Source of the DNA: Posidonia oceanica
Lineage: Eukaryota; Streptophyta; Magnoliopsida; Alismatales; Posidoniaceae
Direction: 5' to 3'
DNA: 64,000 bases
NCBI GenBank assembly: GCA_037176725.1
Contig: JAZBRS010000026.1
Coordinates: forward strand, 63,590,501 to 63,654,500
Numbering within the stretch: the first letter of the stretch is position 1; each line of letters starts with the position of its first letter. The notes under the pieces are model-generated. The model was given only the letters and a program-made list of their open reading frames with translations. It had not been told where the DNA came from and made no database searches. Positions 12,003 through 22,224 of the stretch are shown here, piece after piece. Position numbers and translations under genes: made by a program.

Positions 12003-12125
12003 TGTAGTAATCCCAATCAGAATCAGGCTTACTATTGGCAGTGATGTCCGAGGAAGAGGGCTCAACTCGAAAACACTTAAAAATAGAGGAGAAAAGGTAA
12101 GAAAAGAAGAAGATAAGACAATTCA

Positions 12126-12134
12126 GAGTCGCCA
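12126..12134 (-). other. PBS-like core inside the LTR A terminal part
   Basis: The minus strand reads TGGCGACTC, the first nine bases of the element's own PBS, about 125 bp inside the LTR. The same core occurs in LTR X at 55843-55852, about 80 bp before its end. Conservation between two families makes chance less likely. Confidence 0.5.
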
Positions 12135-12689
12135 CCGTGTCTATTATCGGGAGACAAGGAAAACCAGGGAAATGCATGAGTTAACACGCAAAACCAAGCA
12201 AGAAATGCAAAGCAAAGCAATGCAAAGGAAAACAAATGCAAATACATGCAAATGAGATGACTCATGCCTAGGATAAGGGTGATATGGTCATTGCGGGCCA
12301 AAAGACTGGGCAAGGACTCCTGTTACGCGCGGGGAAGGTGTTAGGCACCCCCGACACGCCCGAGAATCGGTCTTTCTAGGCTTACGCTCGCATACGCAGG
12401 GAAATGCAGATTTGAATGCCTAAATGCCAATGAATGCCAGAATGAATGCTCATAGGTGAGCTCTAAGTGGTAGGATGCAATGCAAGGAAAGTAAACGTGC
12501 AGTCTAAGTGCTCAGCAGCGCTGTCGGTGTTCCGAACCGGGCGAAACCTGGCTCGTGAGAACTCCAGGCAGTAAGCATCACTGCCCTATATGCAAATGCA
12601 AACGAAAAAGCAAAACGACGATAAAATCAAGCAATGCAGGCGACATGCAAGAGAAAACGGTGTAAAACACGCGAAACAATGCAAGAAAC

Positions 12690-13142
12690 GAGAGCGGCAC
12701 ACAAAACGGTGCAAGAAAACAAGACGGGCACGCAAAACGATGCCGAAAGCAAAGCAGACATGCAAAACGGTGCCGAAAACAAAGCGGGCACGCAAAACGG
12801 TGCCAAAAGCGAAGCGGGCACGCAAAACGGTGCCGAAAACAAAGCGGGCACGCAAAACGGTGCCAAAAGCGAAGCGGGCACGCAAAACGGTGCCAAAGAC
12901 AAAGCGGACACGCAAAACGGTGCCAAAAGCGAAGCGGGCACGCAAAACGGTGCCAAAGACAAAGCGGGCACGTGAAACGGTGCCAAAAGCGAAGCGGGCA
13001 CGTAAAACGATGCCAAAGACAAAGCGGGCACGCGAAACGGTGCCAAAGACAAAGCGGGCACGCGAAACGGTGCCAAAGATAAAGTGGACACGCAAAACGG
13101 TGCCAAAAGTGAAGCGGGCACGCAAAACGGTGCCAAAAGCGG
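12690..13142 (-). repeat. 30-bp hairpin minisatellite in LTR A
   Basis: About fifteen units of 30 bp have the pattern GTGCC, eleven bases, GGGCAC, then GCAAAACG. Two variants (AAAAGCGAAGC and AAAGACAAAGC in the middle) partly alternate, giving a 60-bp higher-order period. Each unit is an inverted repeat. As 30 is divisible by three and the unit has no stop codon in several frames, long spurious ORFs appear on both strands. Confidence 0.85.
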
Positions 13143-13839
13143 CGGAATAAAACCTCGGCGAAACCATGCAGATGCAAATGCAATGAGAGAGAACAAGAGA
13201 AGCGAAAGGGGAGGCAAACAGTGTGTGTGTGAGAACAGGCACTGTTTAAGGGCCACGCAGAGTAGGTGTAAAGACCTACACTGGGGAGAACAAGCAAGTG
13301 GAGGGATTACCACCACTTTGTGACTGTTTCCCACTAAACCGCTCCACGATGTGTCTCGCACGCTGCCCAAAGCTCGCGGTGTGATCGGATCGTGGAAAAG
13401 GGGGAAAAAAGTTGCAATAAGTGGTGAATCCAGGGGAAACGCAACACAAAACACTTGGGAATACGCGAAAAGGGGAACGGAATTGATGGGTAAGAAGAGG
13501 AAGTCCTATTCTACATGATCGAGGAAACAAAAAGCGAAAACGATGCATGCAATGCAAATGGTGCGCAAATGAATGCTGTGCAGGGGTTCAGAAGGACGTA
13601 CCTGGGAAATCTGAAACCTGATCTGAGATCTGCTTGGTCCATGCTGAAGAGCGCTTCGCCGGGGTCGTCCGGGTAGCTTATTTGAGAAGATCCAACGGCC
13701 AAATTGGAAGATATCACAGCTTCAAGGCAGAGGGGCTAGAATAGGGGAGAAGAATGGATCTAAGTGTACAGGAGGTCCTAGAGGTGTGCAAGACAGGTCC
13801 TCCCTCGTGAATGAGAGCTAATGATACTTAAGTGTGTGC

Positions 13840-14870
13840 AAAGGATGCAAAAAACTAGAATGCATGAGTGCAATGCATGCAGAATGCAAGAAAAGGCTTA
13901 AGGGTGATTTTTCAGAAAATTGGGAATTTAAATGCAATTTTTGAAAGGATGGGGGTCTAAATGCAAAGGTTTTGAAAAGTTTGGGGTTTTCATGCAAAGA
14001 TTTTGGAAAAGGGAGGGTCTGCATGCAATTTTACAAAAGACAGGGTTTAAAATGCAATTTTCCAAGATGAATATGCATCAGGGCAAGTTTTGAAAACATG
14101 TGGCAGGTTAGGATGCAATTTTAAAATCATTAGGGTCCAAAATGCAATTTTTCCAGCAAAACAGGGGTCTAGTGGGTCTGGGAATGCAGATGGGGGACCT
14201 ATATGCAATTTTCCAAACATGCAGGGGCTAAAATGCAATTTTATAAGCAAAATATGCATTTAAATGATTTTTATAAGCATGCAGAGGACCTATGTGCAAT
14301 TTTCAAATCATGCAGGGTCAAAAAATGCAATTTTATAAGGAAAATATGCATTTAAAAGACAGACAGAGGACTGGTATGCAATTTTCAAATTATGCAGGGT
14401 CAAAAATGCAATTTTTGAAGCAAAATATGCATTTAAATGACTACTGTGCATTGATGATGGACCTATATGCAAAAATCAAAAAACAGAGGGGAAATAATGC
14501 AACGCAGTAAGTAAAAATTGAAAAATAAATGCTAAGTTAACAGGACAGAGGATTAAATGGCAATTACAGAAAACAATAAGGACCTAAAATGCAATTTTAT
14601 ATGGCAAACTTAGAGGATTAAATCAGATTAATTAACTGCAGGACTAAAATGCAATAATCAAAAGCTGGAGGGCCAAAATCAAATTTATTACTGAAGGAAA
14701 GCACAGTAAAAGGACTGACATGCAAATAGAGAGAACTACATATTTTTCATGCAATTTTGTATGGTTTTAATTCAGAAATAAACAGATTTAATCAAATAAA
14801 GGACCTGAACGCAAATAAGCAATAACTGAGACCAAAAATGCAATATTTGGTAAAATAGCATAGATAGCAA
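13840..14870 (-). repeat. ATGCAATTTT periodic block in LTR A
   Basis: The motif ATGCAATTTT recurs in two interleaved series near 14052, 14142, 14231, 14325, 14406 and near 14028, 14113, 14205, 14298, 14378, each with about 90-bp spacing. This is the counterpart of the 90-bp blocks in LTRs W and X. Confidence 0.65.
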
Positions 14871-14889
14871 AAAATAAAAGCACAGTAAT

Positions 14890-16280
14890 ATTGCAGATCG
14901 TCGACCACTATAGCAGTTGCTACCAGTGGCCGACAGGGGGAGCAGAGGGGTGCTGGTGCGGCGTAGACCGGCGGGCAAGCTCCACCAGGGGTTGACGGAG
15001 ACCGGAGCAGCATCGGCGAGCAGCGACGCTGCCTGGAGCAGGTCGGAGGAGTCGCCGGAGATCTGCAGACCTACTCGGAGGTAGGCCGGCCGATCAACGC
15101 AGCATCGGCGAGGTCTGATGGCAGGGGCATGCTCCTGGGGTCCGTGCGGAGTTGGGGCGCCTGGTGGAGCGGTGTTCTGCAGACCGGAGCGGCGGGACGA
15201 GCAGCGAAGCTCGCCGGAGAAGACAGAGCTGACCCGGCGTTGACTTGGCGCAGGAAAGAGAGAGATCCCAGAATGATAGGTGGAAAAGCAAGAGAGGAGG
15301 GAGACTAATCTACCGGTGAAGGAAGATACCTGATTCGCCGGCTGGAGCGTCCTCCCGACGTGGGTGCCTTTTGCAGAGGCCGGCGAGCTTGGTCCAGCTG
15401 CTGCGGGCGTCGTCCGCTGCTCGCGAGGATCGGAGTTGCTTCCACGGAGCCCTCCGGTGCTTCTCAGACGCCTGGACGCGAGCTCTGAAGATCGGAGACA
15501 GGATCGAGATTTTTTGGGTGTACAGAGGTAGCTGGAGACGGGGGGAGGTGTTCGCTGCTCCTCAGGCCGAATGGGAGCTGCCGGTGAACTTCTGGAGGTT
15601 AGGTGAGTGTTCCTGGGCGGTTGAATTGGGTCGTGGGGGCCTATAGGTGGAGTTTGCAGGTGGGGTGATCTTCTGGCAAAGGAAGGTCACAGGTGTTTGT
15701 GGTGGTTTGCTTGGTCTGTGAGGGGGGAGAAGGCTGGAGCTTTGGGGGGTTAGAAAGCTGGTGGTCAGGTGGGTTAGGGTGTGGAATTTGGGAAGGTTTC
15801 AAGGGCTGTGGAGTCGGTAATTTTGAGAAAGAAGGTGTTGGGTTGCTGAGTTGGAAATGGGGTAGTCGGGGATGATTTCAGGGTGACTTCGGGTGTGGAA
15901 TGAAAGGGTGGAGATGCTGGAAGTTTGGTCGAGATTGAGGGAAGAATTGGGAGAGTTTTGCTGGGTGGAACGGGTGCTGGATTGGATGGAATGGAAGAGG
16001 AGGAAAGGGTCTGATTTTTGCAGAGGAAAGGGAGGGGAATTGCAAGGATTCTGGGTGCTGGACGCTTTCTCTCTCAGGACGACGCGAAGAGGCTGGAAGG
16101 AGGAGAAGACCTGGAAGCTTTATGCAGCTGCGGAGGACAGACGCATGCTGGGATTCAAATCCCCACCGGCGGGAGCACTGCTGCTGATGGAGAGGCGGTC
16201 GGCGAGGAGACGGGCAGTAAATGCCCTCCCGGAAGTTCCGCTGAGAGCGGAGAGAGGAGAGGCGAACTAGTGCTGAGGTG
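14890..16280 (-). other. GC-rich, CpG-rich block in LTR A
   Basis: This is a sharply bounded GC-rich stretch with many CG dinucleotides inside an otherwise AT-rich LTR. It contains several overlapping open frames on both strands with no recognisable domain. The block keeps its place in LTRs B (about 36870-38260), C (about 51800-53190), X and W. It may hold promoter or leader sequence; I see no canonical TATA box that would decide this. Confidence 0.5.
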
Positions 16281-16307
16281 ATCGAGAGGGAGAAGCGAAG
16301 TTAAATT

Positions 16308-16535
16308 TTAAAGAAGAACGCAGGAAGGAGAAGAAGAAGTTGAAGAGGAAGAGGAAGAAGGAGGGAAGAGGAGGGTGGATGGCGTGGGCCGGGCCGCGAG
16401 CTGAAAAAAAGAAAAAGAAAGAAAAGAAAGAAAGGGGGTGGAAGGGGCCGGATTGGGCCCAACAGGAGAAAAGGAAGAAAAGAAAGAAAGATAGGAAGAA
16501 AGAGAGAAATGGAAGGGAAAGAGAGGAGAAATAAA
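16308..16535 (-). repeat. Homopurine tract in LTR A
   Basis: About 220 bp on the plus strand consists almost entirely of A and G, broken only by a short GGGCC-containing segment. Copies lie at 38285-38510 and 53217-53445, and a related tract is in LTR W (about 2400-2590). The lysine-rich ORFs read from it are composition artefacts. Confidence 0.6.
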
Positions 16536-18034
16536 TTGGACAAAAATAAAATAAAAATAGGTAAAATTATTAGAGTGATTGTATTTTAAGTTAGGACCGT
16601 GATTAAATTTTTTAATGACTATTTTCGGTTGGTTAATCAGGTTTAGAGGGATTTTGGGTTTGATTAGGGTTTTAAGGGTTTTCTTTGTTTTTAATTTGTT
16701 TTTTATTTTGATTAAATGTTTGTTAAGTCTTTTAAGTTGTTTTTTAATTATGTTTTTCTTGTTAAGTACTTGGGATGTTAATTAGTATTTTTTTAAGTTT
16801 TGTTTTTAGATTAATTAGAGTGAGTTTTGGCTTTTGATTTTAGTCTTTTAGGATTTTTCTTAGGTCTTCTTTGATTTGCTTTTTCTTAATTTCGTTTGTT
16901 AAATTCTTTTAGCATTTTTTCTTAGGTTAGGTTTTCTTGTTAAGTTTTTAATTTGCTGTTCTTAAATTTTGATTGTTTTATTATTATTTCTTAATTATGT
17001 TTTCAATTTTTCTTTTGAGAGTTGTTAAGTTAGGTTTTTCCTCCTTAATTATTAGCCCTTGCATTTCTTAAGTGTTTTCTTTCTTTTAGGGTTTGTTTTC
17101 TTAGTTGTTTTTAATAGGATTTTACTTTTAGCTATTTTGATTACATTTCGGTTTTTTCCTTGATTTTACAGCATTTTCTTTTGGTTTGTTTTGCATTTTT
17201 TAGCTTGCATTCTTAGTTTTCCATTTTAGCTAGATTTAGTTGGGTTTAGGTTTTTAATTGTTTGCTTAATATTTTTAATTATTTTTCTTAGGGTTTTGGT
17301 TTGTTTTCCTTTTGTTTTAAAGTTTTTAGAGGTTTTTAAGGATTTTTTAGGGGCTTAGCAAAAGAAAGAAAAGGAAAAGGAGAAGGAAGAAGAAAAGGGA
17401 AAAAAGGAGGAATAAAGGGGAAAGAGAGGAGTTGAAAGAAAATAATTTTTTTGGAAGTCAGGGAAAATGCTAAAAATAAGATAAAAATAGGAATGAGATT
17501 GAAAAGAGATAGATGCACAAGGGGGGCCCACAGCCAGGCAAGAAAAAAGGAGAGAAGGAGGGGAAAAGAAGGGGGATAATCAGGAGAGAGAGAGGAGAGA
17601 GAAAAGAATAATCCTGGAGAGAGAAAACGATAATTTGGGTAAATGGAGGTCTTAGAGATTTCAAAAAGGATTGAAATTTGATGGGAATTGGGGAATGTGT
17701 AGCCTAGAGTCTCTAGTGTTGGTCCTAGGGCTTTGGTTTAGTTTTGAGAAAGTTTTGGAAGGGTTTTGAGGTGTAGAAAAGGGGTAGTTTTACCTAGGTT
17801 TTCTAGGGTCTTTGGGAATGGTTTTGGGTTGAAAATTTCTAAGTGTTTTGGTGGATTTGTTAAGTCAGGGATGGTGAGTTTTCCTATGATTTTTAGGCAG
17901 GTTTTGGGCTTGGGAAATGGGTGTAGGCTTAGCTCAAGTTTAGGCTTGTTTTGAAGGGTAAGATGAAGGGGATTGGTGTAGTTTTGACCTAGGTTTAGAT
18001 CCAGAAGTCACCAGAAGGTCCCAATGGGTTCAGG

Positions 18035-18132
18035 CCTGTCAGAATGGGGTGTCAACAGATGCCCCTCCCTGAGCAAGGTCAAGCGGAGCGAGGCTGCTGC
18101 TCAGGGTTGACAAGACACCCCATCTGACCGAC
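18035..18132 (-). promoter_or_regulatory. Inverted repeat enclosing the PPT/LTR junction
   Basis: The LTR terminus (ATGGGGTGTC on the plus strand) is followed 50-70 bp further inside by GACACCCCAT in the inverted sense. CCCTGAGC and GCTCAGGG form an inner pair of arms. On the minus-strand RNA this folds into about 15 outer and 8 inner base pairs, with the polypurine tract on one side of the internal loop. The copy at 40010-40107 has the same arms. Confidence 0.65.
18061..18071 (-). promoter_or_regulatory. Polypurine tract of internal region 1
   Basis: The minus strand reads CAGGGAGGGGC, then ATC, immediately before the TGTTGACACC start of LTR A. This is the expected place for the plus-strand primer of reverse transcription. 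Confidence 0.75.
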
Positions 18133-18614
18133 GGGAGCAGAGGTTTACTATGGGCGTGAGCTACTTATTCGACGGATGCACCGAAAATCGTAGCCCGTTG
18201 CCGCAATGCAAAATGCAGGTGCAGATGGATGATGTGCAAAGTATGCGATGCATGCTAATGCAAATGCAATGCAAACGTCAGTACAAAAGTTAGTGCAGTT
18301 AAAATGCTGATGCCGTGCAAGTGATACTGATGATGTTAAACTAGTATGCAATGCTAGCAAAGAAGGTGCAGAGATGATGCAAAAGAAATGCTAAAAGAAA
18401 GGCACGATATGGCGCAAAGATCTGACGGATAGGCCAAACTTACGCGACAAGGCAGGGAAGAAAAGGTGCAGCTTGTCCCTGCCCAGGGAGCAAGCTAGCA
18501 AAAAGGGGTGCGAGGGGAGAGAGGCCAACTCTCCCATCGCGAGGGGATGCGGAACTTTGCCTTCCTAGGGCAAGGTCACGCGAAGAGGGTGATAAGGTGT
18601 CGGGCTTATCGGCC
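18133..18614 (-). other. 3' untranslated region without recognised features
   Basis: This unique sequence lies between the PPT hairpin and the first minisatellite. It holds a few ATGCAAATGCAAT-type motifs and no ORF with a known domain. The same stretch is at 40108-40587. Confidence 0.5.
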
Positions 18615-19275
18615 GGATAGTTTACGGTCCTATCAACCGGGAGTGATAGTTTACAGTCCTATCAACTGGAAGCGATAGTTTACGGTCCTATCAACCGGAG
18701 ACAGTTGTGAGTGATAGTTACTGGATATCAGCCGTATAACATGGTTGTGCGGGATAGTTTACGGTCCTATCAACCGGAACAATAGTTTACAGACCTATCA
18801 ACTGGAGCGATAGTTTACAGTCCTATCAACTGGAAGCGATAGTTTACAGTCCTATCAACTGGAACACACAAACCATGAGGGATAGTTACTGGGTATCAGC
18901 CGTATAATGCAATTGCAGGTGATAGTTTACAGTCCTATCAACCGGAACGATAGTTTACAGTCCTATCAACTGGAACGATAGTTTACAGTCCTATCAACTG
19001 GAGCGATAGTTTACAGTCCTATCAACTGGAAGCTGCAATTGCAAGGGACAGTTACTGGATGTCAGTCGTATAACGTAATTGCAAGTGATAGTTTCGGATA
19101 TTAGCCAAGGATGAGTTTTGGATCATCAGCCAGAGAATGATAGTTTACAGTCCTATCAACTGGAAGGTGCAATTACGAGGGACAGTTACTGGATGTCAGC
19201 CGTATAACACAACTGTGAGCCAAATCGGGGATCGGCCCAAGATGATAGTTTACGGTCCTATCAACCAGAAAGAGC
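18615..19275 (-). repeat. GATAGTTTACRGTCCTATCAAC minisatellite
   Basis: Some 15-20 units of about 25-30 bp contain GATAG and CTATC arms around TTTACRGTC, mixed with longer units carrying GTTACTGGATATCAGCCG. Each unit can form a short hairpin. It lies in the 3' untranslated region, where Tat-lineage elements are known to carry tandem repeats. Confidence 0.85.
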
Positions 19276-19395
19276 AGTGATTGATTGATTGATTGATTGA
19301 TTGATATTGATAAGAAAAAGGAGAGATTGATGATTGATATTGATAAGAAAAAGAAGAGATTGATGATTGATATTGATAAGGAAAAGAGGAATTGA
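19276..19395 (-). repeat. GATT microsatellite and 35-bp repeats
   Basis: A GATT run (about 19278-19303) is followed by three units of GATATTGATAAGAAAAAG type about 33-36 bp long. The same combination occurs at 41276-41397. Confidence 0.75.
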
Positions 19396-20206
19396 TAAGA
19401 TATCGGACTTATCGGCCGGCAAAAGGAGAGGGGTGATAAGATATCGGACTTATCGGTCGGCAAAGGGAAAGAGATGATAAGATATCGGACTTATCGGCCG
19501 ACAAAGGGAAAGAGATGATAAGATATCGGACTTATCGGCCGGCATAGGGAAAGAGATGATAAGATATCGGACTTATCGGCCGGCAAAGAGGGGGTGAGGG
19601 AATGATGAGATACCGGACTTATCGGCCGGCAAAGGGAAAGAGATGATAAGATATCGGACTTATCGGCCAGCAAAGAGAGGGTGAGGGAATGATGAGATAC
19701 CGGACTTATCGGTCGGCAAAGGGAAAGAGATGATAAGATATCGGACTTATCGGCCGGCAAAGAGGGGATGAGGGAATGATGAGATACCGGACTTATCGGC
19801 CGGCAAAGGGAAAGAGATGATAAGATATTGGACTTATCGGCCGGCAAAGAGGGGGTGAGGGAATGATGAGATGCCGGACTTATCGGCCGGCAAAGGGAAA
19901 GAGATGATAAGATATCGGACTTATCGGCCGGCAAAGAGGGGATGAGGGAATGATGAGATACCGGACTTATCGGCCGGCAAAGGGAAAAAGATGATATGAT
20001 ATCAGACTTATCGGCCAGCAAAGAGGGGGTGAGGGAATGATGAGATACCGGACTTATCGGCCGGCAAAGGGAAAGAGATGATAAGATATCGGACTTATCG
20101 GCCGGCAAAGAGGGGATGAGGGAATGATGAGATACCGGACTTATCGGCCGGCAAAGGGAAAGAGATGATAAGATATCGGAATTATCGGCCGGCAAAGAGG
20201 TTTTGC
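19396..20206 (-). repeat. GATAAGATATCGGACTTATC minisatellite, 87-bp higher-order unit
   Basis: Half-units of about 40-45 bp contain GATAAG and CTTATC arms and CGGCCGGCAAAG. They alternate between a version with GGGAAAGAGAT and one with GAGGGGGTGAGGGAAT, giving an 87-bp repeat. The copy in internal region 2 (41398-42416) is longer. The minus-strand ORF of 242 residues here is a repeat artefact with a 29-residue period. Confidence 0.85.
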
Positions 20207-20386
20207 GAGAGCGAATCATCCCATGATACCAGGAGTATCATAGGGGAAAGAGGGGGAGAATGTTACCAAGGGGCGATCAAAAGATGCCCTTGGTGTCGGG
20301 ATGACACCAGGGGTTGGCCAACGCGTCCTTGGCATCAGAAGCAGAGGGTGAAGAAAAAACTGTCGTGTTTGCCAGACGAGTAGTTT

Positions 20387-20558
20387 GGGGTACCAGCCCG
20401 AAGATGATGACAGGTTGACGGACTCATCGCCGAGCAGTTGGGGGTGCCAGCCCGAAGATGATGACAGGTTGACGGACCTATCGCCGAGCAGTTGGGGGTG
20501 CCAGCCCGAAGATGATGACAGGTTGACGGACCTATCGCCGAGCAGTTGGGGGTGCCAG
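20387..20558 (-). repeat. 54-bp tandem repeat, about three units
   Basis: The unit contains GGGGGTGCCAGCCCGAAG and GACAGGTTGACGGACC and repeats every 54 bp (for example 20437 to 20491). In internal region 2 the third unit runs into a deletion junction at 42777. Confidence 0.8.
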
Positions 20559-20857
20559 CCCGCAGATGACTCAGCTGGGGATGCTGGATGGCTCGGCTTG
20601 ACGGCGCGGGTCTGCAGAGATTCCGAACTCCAGGTTGGCTGCTGAGGACTTTCCTGCGTTGTGTTGGCTGCAAGTCTGGCCAGAGGGCCCAAGGTGATGT
20701 TGGCATTGATCATGCAATACATTAAGCAGTGTCCTGAAGTGCAAGCAGACAGCAGAAAACACTTTTTCATTGAAAGAACTGTTGAGTACATGCCTATGGC
20801 AGGCCAAAATATACAGCACAACTTGAGAGGAAACTACATATCGGCTGCACAAGTGCC

Positions 20858-22224
20858 CTAGCCGGTTCGGGCCTTCTTTGACTGCCTGGAGTCGGGGAAT
20901 AGAGGGCCACCTGGCGGGAATTCATTGATGGGCCAGAGCTCTTGGACCTCAGCCACATACCCAGGGGTGCATCCTACACCTCTCGCAGCTGCGATGTCTG
21001 TTGACCGCACCCCATGCTGCATTAGATCGGCCAGCTTCTTTGTTGGGGCAGTCGTGCTGAGAGGGTATGCCTGAAAAAGCTCGGGCGCTGTGCTGTTGAC
21101 AAAGGCGCCCTGTTGGAAGCCAAACTGGCGCATAACCTTGATGGGATGGTATTCCATACCCACCGTGAATCCTGGTAGTACAATCAACCGCATGTCGTGT
21201 GCGCTGAAGAAGACAGTGAATGGCTCGGCGACGGAGGGGATGATACGCCAGGTTACTGCGTCGTCAGTCAGTGCTAATAGCCTTTCGTATTCTTCTTTGA
21301 CGCTCTTGACTGTCTGGGCACGGGCGCTGCTGCAGTAGGCTTCAAAGGCATGCACCTGGGGCGCAGAAAGTTCATATCTAAGTGTGCGGCTAGCCAGATT
21401 TGTATAAGTGCCCCGCAGCCATGGAAGTGGCGGCAGCGATGTGAGATGCGGTCCAGCCTGCGGTATGCTTCTGCCAGAACAACTGGTGCCAGGTCTATGT
21501 GCCGGGTCACCACAGCAAATGCTATTTCTGCAACCTCAATGGCCACTATCAGTCGGCCATGAGTAAAGATCAGCTCGCCCAGGAAGCGGATGACAAACCC
21601 TCGGAGCCACAGCTCATTTCCGAGTTCGACGTGCCTCTTCATGACATCATCAAAGTGCGCTAGGCGAAGCATAGGTTCAGGTCCGCTGGTGCAGATCAGT
21701 CTTTGTTGGCAGCTTCGAGTAGGGAGCCCAGTCAGCTGGCTCAGGACCTCGAGGTATCCATCACGCCTCTTGAAGATAGGTGGCCTCATGATCTTGGAGA
21801 AGCCGCAGATCCGACGCACTTCTTCTAGTGTGGGTGTTAGCTCAGTTCTGCCAAAGCGAAAGACGTGGTGTGCCGGTTTCCAAAACCTTGCGGCGGCACA
21901 CAGAAGATGGCGGCTTACTTCCACATCAGCAGCCTTCAGTAGCTTGGTTGGAATCCCCCACAGGCGCAGCTTTTCATAGACTTCTTGGGTAAGCTCGCCG
22001 ATCCATTCTCGCAGGGTCTCCGAGCAGCTTGCTGGGGTCAACAGAGTAGGGAAGCCCATTGCGCAGATCGCAGGGGTACAGGCAGATAGCTGCAGAGCTT
22101 GAAGGTACCTATTATCATCATTGTAAACAGTCAGATCACGCAGGCATATAATCTCTGACAGAAAGCAGAATCTGAGGCTGATAATGTAGTTCAGTATGCA
22201 TCCAGCAGTTAAATATCGGAACAT
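20858..22224 (-). pseudogene. DUF7745-like ORF downstream of integrase, frameshifted
   Basis: Two overlapping minus-strand frames (316 residues, 22224-21274; 165 residues, 21355-20858) join into one protein of roughly 450-470 residues by a one-base shift near 21355-21375. Motifs resemble the DUF7745 family of plant proteins: FWKPAHHVFRFG then ELTPTLEE near the N-terminal third, an AEAYRRLD segment followed by FHGCGALIQIWLAAH in the middle, and TWRIIPSV with FGFQQG in the C-terminal part. The role of DUF7745 is unknown; it is commonly annotated in plant genomes and related by name to plant mobile domain proteins. The start is uncertain: 22224 or a methionine near 22056. It lies on the sense strand after pol and is absent from internal region 2 through a deletion. 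I am confident it is conserved coding DNA, less so of the family. Confidence 0.7.

Larger units (their letters stand above)
12003..18057 (-). repeat. LTR A (3' LTR of internal region 1), 6055 bp
   Basis: On the minus strand it starts TGTTGACACCCC (18057) and ends GGATTACTACA (12003). Modules in transcription order are an AT-rich start (16550-18057), a purine tract (about 16308-16535), a GC-rich block (about 14890-16280), a 90-bp periodic block (about 13840-14870), a 30-bp hairpin array (12690-13142), and a terminal part with a PBS-like core at 12126-12134. It differs from LTRs B and C at many single positions over its left two thirds. Confidence 0.9.

Noticed and set aside
12578..13454. Long open frames on both strands (up to 275 residues) over the 30-bp arrays, also at 34423-35275 and 49324-50206
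   Set aside because: The unit length is divisible by three and lacks stops in several frames, so all frames stay open. Proteins are ten-residue repeats with no domain. The DNA is an LTR minisatellite.
18615..20206. CRISPR-like look of regularly spaced palindromic repeats
   Set aside because: Units are contiguous or nearly so, spacers are themselves repeated, there are no cas genes, and the genome is a plant's.
19491..20219. Minus-strand ORF of 242 residues, and the 300-residue one at 41536-42438
   Set aside because: It is a 29-residue repeat encoded by the 87-bp minisatellite in the 3' untranslated region; unit number differs between copies and there is no recognisable domain.
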